A stretch of DNA of 64,000 nucleotides from Niabella beijingensis (GCF_020034665.1 NZ_JAIQDI010000001.1:372001-436000), one strand, 5' to 3'. Shown: positions 7,045-17,210, counted from the first letter of the stretch. The notes: generated by a model not told the origin, from the sequence alone. Program-made: numbers and translations.

Positions 7045-9099
7045 TTAATTCACAAATCCCCAGAATATGCCCAGGCGGATCAGCAGACCGGGATACGGAT
7101 AATCCGTTGATGCAAAGTTATTATTGGTAAAGCCCCAGCTTCCATCCAGGTTGCGGAAAGTGTTCAGGTTCTCTGCGCGTACAAACGCTTTGAATGAATT
7201 GATCCGGAAGTTAAGGTATGCCGCTATATTCGGTAATTTATATTGTACGGTCTGATCATCCTGGTAAAAGAATTGTCCCAGGAGCGGGGAATAGCTGTCT
7301 CCTTTATAATTGGTCCGGTACTTGGCCTCAAATCCCATAGCAATATTCAGCTTGGGAAAACCCAGTTTTCCTTCATAGCCCAGCCGGTTACGGGTGTAGA
7401 TCGTTGGCACATGCAGCGGAGCCCCTCCCACTACCTGCTGGAAGTATACTTCGGTACGCCATTTCCATTGTTTGGTCTTCCCAGCTTCAAACACTTTATT
7501 GATGCCGATCTGAAGCATATTGAACAATGAGTTATACTGATTGATCTTGTAAAAATCCGTGTAATAGGTATAATTCGTCATCAGGTAATAATGCCCTGTA
7601 AGCCCCAGCTTCAGCAGCGGCTGATAAATAGCGGCATAAAGATGCGTGACATTTTCCTTTTTCAGATCCGGGCTTTCCCCACGCATAAAATTAAAACTGC
7701 TGATGGGGTTCTGCATTATAAAAGAAGGTGTGCGGTTCACATTCTGCGCCCCCAGCATGAGGCTTCCGATCTTTTTCCCCAGCAGGCTCTGAACACTGGC
7801 GCCCAGCTCATAGTCCCCGGCATTCAGACCTGCAAAATAGATCTTTCCGTTGGCCGCCATATCCCATTTCTGGTTTTTGGTGCGGTTACGGTATTCCCCA
7901 TGACCAAAAATATTATAGAAATTCTTCTTCTGCCGCTCCCCGATCAGCTCCAGCTGGTTACTCCGCTGCAGGGTATCAAACACTCCTGAAAGATTCTGAA
8001 CACCGGCGCCGAGCTTGATGAATTGCTGGGTGTTCTTTGCATCCGGGAAGGTATAAATAGAGAAGTCGTTCGTCAGCTCCCTCCAGTCATCCCGCTTTGT
8101 GAACCCGGATGTGGTGCCGCCTCCGAATACATAATCATAATACTGAAGGTAGTAATCTTCCTGCGGGCTGGCATCTGTAAACATGTAGGTATATTTACTG
8201 TACTGGATGGTATGCTCCAGCCGGATCCTTGGAAAGAACAGGGGCACCACGCTGCTGTCCGTTACCAGTGAATCTTTGCGGCCGAAATCGTATTGCTGGC
8301 GCATCACCGCATTAAAATCAGCATACTTGGTTCCTGTGGCCACATTGGTATTAAAAAAATTGGCCGAGTAGCCCGTATTGCCGCCCAGTCGCACGCCAAT
8401 ATAATCCCGCTGGGCATAATCCACACTGTCGATAAGCAAACTGTTTTCGATCCCTCCGTTCTCTGCATTCTGCAGCTTATTGGCCGCAATAATAATGTAG
8501 TTGTTATACCGTTTGTTTATGGACTGCACCCAGTTGGTAAGGTAATAGCTGTTGTGCGCCGACTTCTGGTTCTGGAACATCCCCGGTGAATTCAGCAAAC
8601 GATAGGCAAAATGGGCATTCCAGTTGGGGCGGATGTTCTGAGTATGCATCAGCTCGATGAACTGTTCTGAACGGGGACCCAGCAGATAATTCAACTCCGA
8701 ATACGGCCGGGTGGTGGTAAAGAAGCGTGCTTTTTCAACCGTGTACTTATAAATATCATAAGCGTGGAAACCTGGATCCCATCCTGCTTTCATCCGGGGA
8801 GTAAACAGGTAGGACTGTGCCGCATTCCCAAAGTTGCCCAGGTAATTATAATCCGCCGGTATCGGATAGTACCGGGTAAAATCATTGATCGAGGAATCCA
8901 TCTTATAGTTCCGCGCCGTATCCAGGTAGCGGTAACTAATGGTAATGGAATCTTCAAATTTATTTCTTCTGGCCAGACTGTCATTCCCCGAACCGGCATT
9001 TTTAATACCCCGGAACCGGTTGCCGACACCACCCAGCGGGTCCTGCGCCTGTGCGCAGATCCCGGTTATCAGAAGAAATAAAACAAAATAAAACCTCAT
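7045..9099 (-). CDS. Putative outer-membrane porin (Porin_10 family)
   Basis: A 684-residue protein with a signal peptide (MRFYFVLFLLITGICAQAQ) and a long beta-barrel-like body full of alternating aromatic residues, ending in RLGIFWGFVN, typical of an outer-membrane strand. The sequence matches the Bacteroidota putative porin family (PF14121-like) as I recall it. It starts 9 nt after the stop of purine nucleoside phosphorylase, so the two are co-transcribed. That pairing suggests nucleoside or nucleobase uptake, but this is inference. No frame damage was seen. Confidence 0.82.
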   Translation of the reverse strand: MRFYFVLFLLITGICAQAQDPLGGVGNRFRGIKNAGSGNDSLARRNKFEDSITISYRYLDTARNYKMDSSINDFTRYYPIPADYNYLGNFGNAAQSYLFTPRMKAGWDPGFHAYDIYKYTVEKARFFTTTRPYSELNYLLGPRSEQFIELMHTQNIRPNWNAHFAYRLLNSPGMFQNQKSAHNSYYLTNWVQSINKRYNNYIIIAANKLQNAENGGIENSLLIDSVDYAQRDYIGVRLGGNTGYSANFFNTNVATGTKYADFNAVMRQQYDFGRKDSLVTDSSVVPLFFPRIRLEHTIQYSKYTYMFTDASPQEDYYLQYYDYVFGGGTTSGFTKRDDWRELTNDFSIYTFPDAKNTQQFIKLGAGVQNLSGVFDTLQRSNQLELIGERQKKNFYNIFGHGEYRNRTKNQKWDMAANGKIYFAGLNAGDYELGASVQSLLGKKIGSLMLGAQNVNRTPSFIMQNPISSFNFMRGESPDLKKENVTHLYAAIYQPLLKLGLTGHYYLMTNYTYYTDFYKINQYNSLFNMLQIGINKVFEAGKTKQWKWRTEVYFQQVVGGAPLHVPTIYTRNRLGYEGKLGFPKLNIAMGFEAKYRTNYKGDSYSPLLGQFFYQDDQTVQYKLPNIAAYLNFRINSFKAFVRAENLNTFRNLDGSWGFTNNNFASTDYPYPGLLIRLGIFWGFVN

Positions 9100-9108
9100 T
9101 TATCCAAT

Positions 9109-9933
9109 TTATGCGCGGGCTACCATTTCTGTAAATAAATGCGCCAGTTTAGGTTCTGCCGCTTTTGCTGCCTCCAGTACTTCCTCATGGGTGATCACAT
9201 TTTCCTCATCGCGGATACCCAGGTCCGTAATGATGCTTACCGCAAAAACATCCAGTGCCATATGGTTGGCCACAATAGCCTCCTGCACCGTGCTCATTCC
9301 AACTGCATCAGCACCCAGGGTATGGATCATTTTATATTCTGCGCGGGTTTCAAATGTAGGTCCTGTAACCGCATAATAAACGCCCTCCCGCACATCGATA
9401 CCGGCCTCACTGCAAATTTCCCGGGCCCTTGCGATAAGTGATTTCTTATAGGGTTCGCTCATATCCGGAAAGCGGGTGCCCCATTCTTCTATATTTTTCC
9501 CGACCAGGGGATTCGGTGTTCCAAAACTGATATGGTCGTTGATGATCATGATATCGCCCACGGAGAAACCAGGATTCACTCCACCCGCGGCGTTGCTGAG
9601 CAGCAGCTGGCGGATCCCCAGCAACTTAAATACCCTTACAGGGAAAACCACTTCCTGTGGTGTATACCCTTCATAAAAATGAAACCGTCCGGCCATTGCC
9701 ACTACTTTTTTCCCGGCCAGCTCGCCAAAGATCAGTTTGCCGGAATGGCCTTTTACCGTAGAAACCGGAAAATGGGGAATCTCTGAATAGGGCACTTCCG
9801 CTTCTACGCGGATATGGGCTGCAAAATTTCCCAGGCCACTCCCCAGCACAATACCTACCTCCGGTGTTTCAGGATACCGGGACCGTAAAAAGGCTACCGT
9901 TTCCTGAACCTGTTCCACAACTGACTTTGACAT
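9109..9933 (-). CDS. punA: Purine nucleoside phosphorylase, trimeric type
   Basis: This cytosolic enzyme splits purine nucleosides with phosphate to free base and (deoxy)ribose 1-phosphate in purine salvage. The 274-residue protein carries the family motifs: phosphate loop GIVLGSGLG near residue 30, GRFHFYEGY, LSNAAGG, and the base-site segment GPTFETRAEY followed by GADAVGMSTVQEAIVANH. The start is the ATG at 9933; a longer frame would begin with TTG inside the -7 element. It is first in an operon with the porin gene. Confidence 0.95.
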   Translation of the reverse strand: MSKSVVEQVQETVAFLRSRYPETPEVGIVLGSGLGNFAAHIRVEAEVPYSEIPHFPVSTVKGHSGKLIFGELAGKKVVAMAGRFHFYEGYTPQEVVFPVRVFKLLGIRQLLLSNAAGGVNPGFSVGDIMIINDHISFGTPNPLVGKNIEEWGTRFPDMSEPYKKSLIARAREICSEAGIDVREGVYYAVTGPTFETRAEYKMIHTLGADAVGMSTVQEAIVANHMALDVFAVSIITDLGIRDEENVITHEEVLEAAKAAEPKLAHLFTEMVARA

Positions 9934-9954
9934 AAATTGCTCATTAAGTGTGGG

Positions 9955-9962
9955 CAAATATA
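9955..9962 (-). promoter_or_regulatory. punA-porin operon -7 promoter element
   Basis: The minus strand reads TATATTTG, an exact TAnnTTTG match, 21 nt before the ATG at 9933; the leader is about 15 nt. Confidence 0.58.
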
Positions 9963-10485
9963 ACGAAAGAAACAGCTATACACACGCCGGTAGCCGGAAA
10001 CAGTTGTTTCTTTTAAAACTATTAACATTCAAAGCCTTAGCCACGAATCAAATGGGCCACGCAGCGACTGGTGCCTGGTGGAACATAGCAGCTTTGCGAC
10101 CTTCCTGCCCCGCCTGTTGAACCTGTTGCAGGCTTTTGAACGGTTCCGCTGCATGGTAGTAAGGCCGGAACGGAGCCCCGTTTCGGTGTTACCGGAAGAA
10201 GTATTTTTTTATTTCCTTTTTCAGAACCGTTACGAATTTGGTCCGGTTGCCGCCGATTCAGCTCGTTTGTTTCAGGATCGCTTTATAAAACTCCGGCCCT
10301 TTGATGAAACCGGCGGAGCCCTTCTTTATTTTTCCCGGGGATATTTTATCATACCTGCCCTTATTTTTCAACCGGCATTTCCGAAGCCGGAACGGTTGCC
10401 GCTCCCGGAAAACACCACCCGAAAGTTTCACCTGAATCCTTATCTTCGTGCCTGCTTAATAAATAAACTTTTAAAATATTTACAG
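9963..10485. other. 523-nt spacer before sucC; frame open but probably non-coding
   Basis: From 10078 the sucC frame is open back through about 136 codons, but the predicted peptide has no known domain and sucC proteins begin at MNLHEYQAKEL, so I treat this as non-coding. It contains a repeat fragment (CGCAGCGACTGGTG at 10060-10073, exact match at 60729-60742). A near-consensus -7 element (TATCTTCG, 10441-10448) sits 37 nt before the sucC ATG and may be its promoter. Confidence 0.5.
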
Positions 10486-11697
10486 ATGAATCTTCACGAA
10501 TACCAGGCCAAGGAATTATTGAAAAAATACGATGTTCCGGTACAGGAAGGTTATGCCTGCAGTTCTGTGCAGGAAGCCGAAGAAGCTTACCGGAAAATAA
10601 AAACGGAGACCGGAAGCAAATTTGCAGTGATCAAAGCACAGATTCATGCCGGCGGCCGGGGAAAAGGGGCAATTAAGGAAACCGGGATCAACGGGGTAAA
10701 AGTGGCCAAGTCGCTTGAAGAAGTGGAAGAGTTTGCCAAAGGCATCCTGGGCGGCACGCTGGTTACCATTCAGACCGGACCTGCGGGGAAGGTAGTCAAC
10801 AAGATCTTTGTGGCACAGGATATGTATTATGATGGTCCGTCTGAACGTCAGGAATTCTATCTTTCCATTCTGCTGGACCGGAGCAAGGGACAGAATGTGA
10901 TCATGTACAGCACGGAAGGCGGTATGAGCATTGAAGACGTGGCACATGAAACACCGGAGAAGATATTTAAGGAATGGGTACATCCTTCCGGTGGACTGCT
11001 GGGTTTCCAGGCACGTAAAATTGCCTTTAACCTTGGACTGACCGGCGCTGCATTTAAAAGCTGTGTAAAATTCGTTACCAATTTATACAATGCCTATGTA
11101 GGACTGGATTGCAGCATGCTTGAGATCAACCCGCTGTTCAAAGCAGCGGACGATAAGATCATTGCGGTTGATTGTAAAATGAATCTTGATGATAATGCCA
11201 TGATGCGGCATGCCGACCTGGCGTCTCTGAGAGATGTAACAGAAGAAGATCCCACGGAAGTGGAAGCGGGTAAGTACAATCTCAATTTTGTAAAGCTGGA
11301 TGGCAATGTGGGTTGTATGGTAAATGGTGCGGGGCTGGCCATGGCCACAATGGATATGATCAAATTAAGTGGCGGTGAGCCGGCCAACTTCCTGGACGTG
11401 GGTGGCACGGCAAATGCACAGACGGTGGAAGCCGGCTTTAAAATCATCATGAAGGACCCTGCCGTTAAAGCGATCCTGATCAATATTTTCGGAGGCATCG
11501 TACGCTGCGACCGTGTTGCAGCCGGTGTGATCGACGCTTATAAAAACCTTGGCAACATCAATATCCCGATCATCGTACGTCTTCAGGGTACCAATGCCGA
11601 AGAAGCGAAAAAGCTGATCGATGAAAGCGGGCTCAAAGTGCAATCAGCCATCCTGCTGAGTGAAGCCGCCGACCTGGTAAAGAAAGCAGTTGCTTAA
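10486..11697 (+). CDS. sucC: Succinate--CoA ligase, beta subunit
   Basis: The beta subunit of succinyl-CoA synthetase, which makes ATP or GTP from succinyl-CoA in the citric acid cycle together with the alpha subunit SucD. The 403-residue protein has the N-terminal ATP-grasp domain (MNLHEYQAKELLKKYDVPV; AQIHAGGRGKGAIK) and the C-terminal CoA-ligase domain (FLDVGGTANAQTVEAGF, NIFGGIVRCDRVAAGV). The ATG at 10486 agrees with the conserved N-terminus. sucD is not adjacent. A strong terminator follows 21 nt after the stop. Confidence 0.97.
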   Translation: MNLHEYQAKELLKKYDVPVQEGYACSSVQEAEEAYRKIKTETGSKFAVIKAQIHAGGRGKGAIKETGINGVKVAKSLEEVEEFAKGILGGTLVTIQTGPAGKVVNKIFVAQDMYYDGPSERQEFYLSILLDRSKGQNVIMYSTEGGMSIEDVAHETPEKIFKEWVHPSGGLLGFQARKIAFNLGLTGAAFKSCVKFVTNLYNAYVGLDCSMLEINPLFKAADDKIIAVDCKMNLDDNAMMRHADLASLRDVTEEDPTEVEAGKYNLNFVKLDGNVGCMVNGAGLAMATMDMIKLSGGEPANFLDVGGTANAQTVEAGFKIIMKDPAVKAILINIFGGIVRCDRVAAGVIDAYKNLGNINIPIIVRLQGTNAEEAKKLIDESGLKVQSAILLSEAADLVKKAVA

Positions 11698-11718
11698 TTT
11701 TATTTACATATACTTGGG

Positions 11719-11750
11719 AAAGAGATCGTTTTTAAGCGATCTCTTTTTTT
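11719..11750 (+). terminator. Intrinsic terminator of sucC
   Basis: A perfect 10-bp stem (AAAGAGATCG / CGATCTCTTT) with an 8-nt loop runs into a T tract at 11744-11750, 21 nt after the sucC stop. Confidence 0.92.
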
Positions 11751-12055
11751 ATAGGGACGAGCGCGTAGAGCATTGAGATATGAGAATCGAGGTGTGGGAT
11801 GTAAAAAGTGGAATGGTGAATACCCGGCAACCTTTTACTTACCGAATGCAGGATGTCGCATTCTGGTTACGATCCGGTGAAATCTGAAATCTCAATGCTC
11901 CTATCTCAATTCTCCTATCTCATACCCCAATTCTGAAATCTCAAAGCTGACCACTGAAGGCTGATAACTCACAGCTTTCCTTTTAAGCCAATTTTAACGA
12001 TCTCTAAGGCAATCTTTATACTAATGCAGCGTTAAAGATGAATAACCTAAGTCCT
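11751..12055. other. Low-complexity spacer between sucC and a susC gene
   Basis: No gene is visible. The spacer is built from degenerate copies of CTCAATTCTCCTATCTCA-like words. One 12-mer, GAGCATTGAGAT (11768-11779), returns inverted at 11889-11900, which could form a long-range stem. It looks like intergenic repeat debris. Confidence 0.5.
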
Positions 12056-12080
12056 GATCTGATTTTATCTTAATCAGATC
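12056..12080 (+). promoter_or_regulatory. Hairpin 36 nt upstream of the first susC gene
   Basis: A perfect 9-bp inverted repeat (GATCTGATT / AATCAGATC) with a 7-nt loop lies in the leader or promoter region of the susC-like gene. It may be an operator or an attenuator; there is no T tract directly after it. Confidence 0.4.
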
Positions 12081-12116
12081 TGATCTATTTTATTCTACTA
12101 AACCTGAAATTCTATT

Positions 12117-15100
12117 ATGATTTGCAGACCTATCCGGCTATTCTTTATTGCCGTTCTATGTGGACTCACCTGCTCCCTGCATGCGCAAACCAGTCAGACC
12201 ATCCATGGAAAAATCATCGGAAGAACGGGCTTCGGCCTGGGAAACACAGTGCTGCGGATGGTTGCCTCCGGCGATTCGACGCAGACAGATACCAATGGCA
12301 TCTTTACCCTGAAAGCAGGAAAAGGCGATTCGGTGCAACTTCAGAATGCATTGTTTCCGCAGCCGTACACGATCGCGCTTCCGGGATTTGACAGCCTGTT
12401 GATCCGTTTTGAGAACAACAGCATCACTACCGGGCAATGGAGCAGTTCTTCCGGAGCCTTTAAAGATTCCGTTTCACAGGAAACAACAGCCGCTGGTACA
12501 CCGGCGGACACAGTGCCTGCTGCGGCCCAGACCGGCGCCGCTAAACAGGATACCGTTTTTGTAAAAGGAACGGTTGTCAACAGTGCGGGGCAGCCCTTAT
12601 CAAATGCCAGTATCACCTACCCCGACGGAAAGATCTATACCGCCGGAGAGAACGGTGCTTTTTCCATTCCCTTCCAGCAGGGATTAAAGGTCGTTTTCTC
12701 CAGTGTGGGGGCAACCGATCAGGAAGTGGTGCTGAACAATGCCGATGCGCCGCTTTCCGTCCGGCTGGTCACAAAAAAAACTTCAGAAGAACTGGAACGG
12801 GTAACCGTAACGGCCATGGGGATCTCAAAGAAGAGCCGTTCCGTAGGATACGCAGTATCAGAGGTCAAGGGCTCAGAGATCCAGACCGCCAAGGAAGTGA
12901 ACTTTGTCAACAACCTCGCAGGCCGGGTACCCGGTGTACAGATCAGCTCCAACAGCGGCTCTATGGGCGGTTCCAGTAAAGTTACGATCCGTGGTCCCAA
13001 ATCGATCCTGGGAGACAATAATGCATTGTTTGTTGTGGATGGGATCCCCTTCAGCAATCTGAACACCAACTCTTATGGTCAGCAAATTGGTGGCGGTGGC
13101 TTCGACTATGGAAGTCCTGTACAGGATATCAACCCGGATGATATTGATCAGATATCTGTGTTGAAAGGAGCTGCGGCCACGGCGCTCTATGGCAGCCGCG
13201 GACAAAACGGTGTGGTATTGGTAACTACAAAAAAGACAAATGGAGGTGGTAAAAAAATAGGTGTGAACTATAGTCTGAATGTACAAACAGACAAAGTGTA
13301 TGTACTGCCCGATTATCAGAATAAATACGGAGGCGGTTCCAAAACAACATTCGACACTCTTTTTTATAACAAAAACCCCGAACAGTTTTTAAGCAGTTCT
13401 TCTCCCGCTTACCAGGATCCGGTTCTGGGGGGCTATGACCTGATGCCGGAATTTGCGGTGGATGAGTCCTGGGGGCCTGCGCTGGACGGCCGTAAGGTAC
13501 GGCATTACTGGTCTTTTGATAAAAACAAAGCCAACCCATTGTTCGGTGTTACTGCGCCCTGGTCGCCGCAACCCAACAATATCAAAGACTTTTTTCAGAC
13601 TGGGGTAACCGTTACCAACAGTGTAAGCGTGGGGGGCAGCAGTGACAAAGGATCTATAAGAATTGCAATGGCTGATACGCGGCAGCGATTTGTATTGCCA
13701 AATTCAAAACTTTCACGCACCAACGCGGGTATTAACGGCAGTTATAAACTAACGGATCAGCTCACAGCTACTGCAGGTATAAAATATTCTTACACTACGG
13801 CAAAAGGACGTCCCGGGACAGGGTTCACAGGGCAGAATGTGATGAACCTGTTCAGTGAATACGGGCAGCGGCAATGGGATATGAGCCGGATGAAAGATTA
13901 CAAATATGCGGATGGAACACAGATCAGCTGGAACCGGAAGCGTTTTGACGACCCTACACCCAACTTTGCCAACAATCCTTACTGGACGCGTTATATGGAA
14001 TACCAGAGTGATGACCGGAGCCGTCTGTTCGGTTCTGTGGGTCTGGAATATAAGCCACTTGACTGGCTGTCCTTTAATGCACAGGCCTTTATGGATAGTT
14101 ATAATACATTACAGGAGGAAAGAACGGCCAAAGATTATTTCCTCGGAAGCTATACAAGAAACACAATCGATTTCCGGGAAATGAACTATATGTTCACCAC
14201 CAATATCAAAAAAGATATTAGCGATAAGATCAACATTGGAGCTACGGTGGGTGGCAATATTATGAAGCAAAATGTACGTCTCTTTACGGGATCAACACCT
14301 GATAAGGCCGGTCTGATCGCCCCCGGTGTTTATACCCTATCGAATATTTCCGCTCCTCCATTGCTTTCAGAAGCGCGACCAAGGAAACAGATCAATTCCT
14401 TATTTGGTTCTGCTACTGTCGGATATGACAATACTATATTCGTAGAATTAACAGGAAGAAACGACTGGTCATCTGCCCTGCCGTCAGCTAATCGGTCGTA
14501 CTTTTATCCATCGGCCTCAACCTCTATTATTTTTTCGGAGTGGATCAAAAATGCTAAATGGCTGAGTTTCGGAAAACTCCGTGCAGGCATTGCTCAGGTG
14601 GGAAGTGACACAGACCCATATAACATTTTCAATGTGTATAGCTCACCACTTCTTTTTAATGGAATCCCTTATGTAACCGTTGATAATAGGAAACGCAATC
14701 CCAATCTTCTTCCCGAAAAGACCACTGAAAAAGAAGCCGGTATTGAATTAAGATTATTTAACAACCGTGCTGGTATTGATTTCACATATTATGACCGCAT
14801 TACAAAGAATCAAATCATTCCTGTGAATGTTTCTCCGGCATCCGGTTTCGGAGAGTTTATATTAAATGCTGGGAAAGTGAGCAATAAGGGGATCGAATTA
14901 AGGGTAGACGGAACTCCAATTCAAACTGAAAATTTTAAATGGAATATCGGCCTGAACTTTTCCAAAAATAAAAATAAGGTATTAGACCTAGCACAAAACG
15001 GAAACGAGGTTGTGGATAAGGTCAATATCGGCACTGAACGAAGGTTGAATGCAGTTTCCATACAAGCCATCAAAGGACAATCTCTTGGAACGCTGGTGGG

Positions 15101-15722
15101 TTATGATTATACATATATGAATGGTCAAAAAGTAATAGATTCTGCAGGTCACTATGTAAGAACGGGCTCTGTTGTTCCGCTGGGAAGTGTTTACCCCGAT
15201 TATGTTGGCGGGCTGAGCAATGGTTTTACGTACAAGAACATTAGCCTGAGTGCATTGGTCGATTTTAGTAAGGGTGGAAAATTCTTCTCCTATACCAACA
15301 TGTATGGCCTGGCCTCCGGGCTACTCGAGGAAACGGCAGAAGGGAATATCCGGGAAAATGGTGTTGACATTTCAGGTGTGTTGCAGGATGGCACGCCTTA
15401 TTCAACACATATAACAGCCATAGATCATTTTAAAAACAACTTCGGTAAATATATTAATGCCGCAAATGTATACGATGCCAGTTATATCTATTTAAGGGAA
15501 GTAACTCTTGGTTACCAGCTACCCCTGAAGTGGGCCGAAAAGATAAAGGCAAGTAACATTACCCTTTCTCTTTATGGCCGCAATCTGTGGTTGATCAAAT
15601 CCAATGCTCCCAATGTGGATCCGTCCAATATCACCAATGGTACCGGAAACATACAGGGATTAGAAGGTGGCGCACTCCCTTCCATACGTTCCATGGGTCT
15701 AAACTTGAATATCGGATTCTAA
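12117..15722 (+). CDS. SusC/RagA-type TonB-dependent outer-membrane transporter
   Basis: A TonB-dependent channel of 1201 residues that imports oligosaccharides or other nutrients with the SusD protein encoded 13 nt downstream. After a signal peptide (ends CSLHAQ) come two carboxypeptidase-regulatory-like beta domains (about residues 27-100 and 145-215) separated by an Ala/Thr/Pro-rich linker; most SusC proteins have one. The plug follows (LAGRVPGVQISSNSG; NALFVVDGIPF; LKGAAATALYGSRGQNGVV), then the barrel, ending in GLNLNIGF. Base composition falls sharply from about 14.2 kb on. There is no sugar enzyme nearby, so the substrate is unknown. Confidence 0.94.
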   Translation: MICRPIRLFFIAVLCGLTCSLHAQTSQTIHGKIIGRTGFGLGNTVLRMVASGDSTQTDTNGIFTLKAGKGDSVQLQNALFPQPYTIALPGFDSLLIRFENNSITTGQWSSSSGAFKDSVSQETTAAGTPADTVPAAAQTGAAKQDTVFVKGTVVNSAGQPLSNASITYPDGKIYTAGENGAFSIPFQQGLKVVFSSVGATDQEVVLNNADAPLSVRLVTKKTSEELERVTVTAMGISKKSRSVGYAVSEVKGSEIQTAKEVNFVNNLAGRVPGVQISSNSGSMGGSSKVTIRGPKSILGDNNALFVVDGIPFSNLNTNSYGQQIGGGGFDYGSPVQDINPDDIDQISVLKGAAATALYGSRGQNGVVLVTTKKTNGGGKKIGVNYSLNVQTDKVYVLPDYQNKYGGGSKTTFDTLFYNKNPEQFLSSSSPAYQDPVLGGYDLMPEFAVDESWGPALDGRKVRHYWSFDKNKANPLFGVTAPWSPQPNNIKDFFQTGVTVTNSVSVGGSSDKGSIRIAMADTRQRFVLPNSKLSRTNAGINGSYKLTDQLTATAGIKYSYTTAKGRPGTGFTGQNVMNLFSEYGQRQWDMSRMKDYKYADGTQISWNRKRFDDPTPNFANNPYWTRYMEYQSDDRSRLFGSVGLEYKPLDWLSFNAQAFMDSYNTLQEERTAKDYFLGSYTRNTIDFREMNYMFTTNIKKDISDKINIGATVGGNIMKQNVRLFTGSTPDKAGLIAPGVYTLSNISAPPLLSEARPRKQINSLFGSATVGYDNTIFVELTGRNDWSSALPSANRSYFYPSASTSIIFSEWIKNAKWLSFGKLRAGIAQVGSDTDPYNIFNVYSSPLLFNGIPYVTVDNRKRNPNLLPEKTTEKEAGIELRLFNNRAGIDFTYYDRITKNQIIPVNVSPASGFGEFILNAGKVSNKGIELRVDGTPIQTENFKWNIGLNFSKNKNKVLDLAQNGNEVVDKVNIGTERRLNAVSIQAIKGQSLGTLVGYDYTYMNGQKVIDSAGHYVRTGSVVPLGSVYPDYVGGLSNGFTYKNISLSALVDFSKGGKFFSYTNMYGLASGLLEETAEGNIRENGVDISGVLQDGTPYSTHITAIDHFKNNFGKYINAANVYDASYIYLREVTLGYQLPLKWAEKIKASNITLSLYGRNLWLIKSNAPNVDPSNITNGTGNIQGLEGGALPSIRSMGLNLNIGF

Positions 15723-15735
15723 AACCTGTTTACAA

Positions 15736-17190
15736 ATGAAATATTCCATTTATAATATATTATTCCTGTTTGCACTGACGGCAAGCATCTGTTCCTGTAA
15801 AAAATTTGATGAGTTAAATACAGATCCAGTTAAACCTGCAGATACCAGTCCGGAGCAACTATTGCTTTCTGCGGAGAAAAGTGCTATGGATGCACTGTAC
15901 AATTCGATCGTGAACAATCGCGTCGGAATGCATTACGCACAATACTGGTCAGCCACTGATAAAGAAGAAGGCAGTCGCTATCAGCTGGATGAAGGTAGCA
16001 ATTCCACCTTATGGTCCTTATACAATGGCCCGCTGGAAGATTTGAAAGAAATTGAAAGGTTAAATGAAACATCTTCTTTTCCTGAATCAGTACCCAATCA
16101 AAATGCCATTGCAGGTATTCTCCAGGCATGGATCATACAAACACTTGCAGATACTTATGGAAACATCCCCTATTCACAAGCGGTAAAGCCTGATGTATTG
16201 ATGCCGCCTTATGATGATGCTGCAACAATTTATTTAGACCTCATCAAGCAACTGAACAACAATCAGGCTGCGCTCGATGCAGCAGCACCTTCTTATTCCA
16301 GTGGTGATGTCCTTTATAAGGGAGACGTCACCAAATGGAAGAAACTGGCTAACTCGCTGATCGTACGTATTGCTATGCGGATGAGTGAGGTAAAACCAGC
16401 AGAAGCAAAAACCGCAATTGAAATGGCGGTAAAGAACGGGGTAATCACAGACAATACCGATGAAGCACTGTTCCCATATACCGGAGAGGCACCCAATACC
16501 TATCCATACAACGAACTGGGAAGAGAATTAACAGAGTTTGTAGTAAGTGAAACCCTTGTAAACTACATGGAGGGACTTAAAGATCCAAGGCTTGAAATAT
16601 ATGCCCGCCCGGCAACAAATTCCAAAACAATTATTGGTAAGCCCTATGGTCTTGGAACGAACTCCGCTTCCGATGCCCAGAAATATTCCACTCCCGGTGT
16701 GCGTGTTTATGCTCCGGATTTCCCGGGTATCCTGATCACCTCCTCCGAAGTCCAGTTCCTGCTGGCGGAAGCCGCTGCACGAGGTATGAATGTAGGAGGA
16801 ACGGCTGAAGTATTTTACAAGGCAGGGATCAAAGCCAACATGGATTTCTGGAAAGTTCCGGAAGCGGCCGCCACAACCTATATCAATTCTGTTCCCTACA
16901 AAAGCAGCGGCTGGAAGAATGTGATCGGCACACAGAAATGGATCGCTATGTATATGCAGGGATTACAATCCTGGTATGAGCGCCTGCGGTTACAGTTTAC
17001 CAAACCGGATGGCACCCCGCTGTTCATTGCCCCGGTTGCCGGCTCACTGGATCCTAATGTAACGATGGTGCCCAACCGGCTTACATATCCGGTGGTGGAA
17101 ACCAATACCAATGCAAGAAATAAAGACGCCGCTGCAGCGGCCATTGGTGGCGACACCAAGGGCACAAAGCTCTGGTGGCAGAAATTTTAA
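15736..17190 (+). CDS. SusD/RagB-like surface lipoprotein (SusD-like_2 type)
   Basis: The 484-residue partner of the preceding SusC. It is a lipoprotein (lipobox TASICSCKK, Cys near residue 20) exposed on the cell surface that captures substrate and closes the SusC channel as a lid. The helical TPR-like SusD fold is recognisable (AGILQAWIIQTLADTYGNIPYSQA, ITSSEVQFLLAEAAARG, WIAMYMQGLQSWYERLR). The type resembles SusD-like_2. It shares the AT-richer composition of the 3' part of susC and is closed by a hairpin terminator. Confidence 0.92.
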   Translation: MKYSIYNILFLFALTASICSCKKFDELNTDPVKPADTSPEQLLLSAEKSAMDALYNSIVNNRVGMHYAQYWSATDKEEGSRYQLDEGSNSTLWSLYNGPLEDLKEIERLNETSSFPESVPNQNAIAGILQAWIIQTLADTYGNIPYSQAVKPDVLMPPYDDAATIYLDLIKQLNNNQAALDAAAPSYSSGDVLYKGDVTKWKKLANSLIVRIAMRMSEVKPAEAKTAIEMAVKNGVITDNTDEALFPYTGEAPNTYPYNELGRELTEFVVSETLVNYMEGLKDPRLEIYARPATNSKTIIGKPYGLGTNSASDAQKYSTPGVRVYAPDFPGILITSSEVQFLLAEAAARGMNVGGTAEVFYKAGIKANMDFWKVPEAAATTYINSVPYKSSGWKNVIGTQKWIAMYMQGLQSWYERLRLQFTKPDGTPLFIAPVAGSLDPNVTMVPNRLTYPVVETNTNARNKDAAAAAIGGDTKGTKLWWQKF

Positions 17191-17210
17191 CAGGTTTAGG
17201 TTAGATTTAG

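Noticed and set aside
10078..10485. N-terminal extension of SucC by 136 codons
   Set aside because: The family begins at MNLHEYQAKEL, the extension has no known domain and contains a repeat fragment and a likely promoter.
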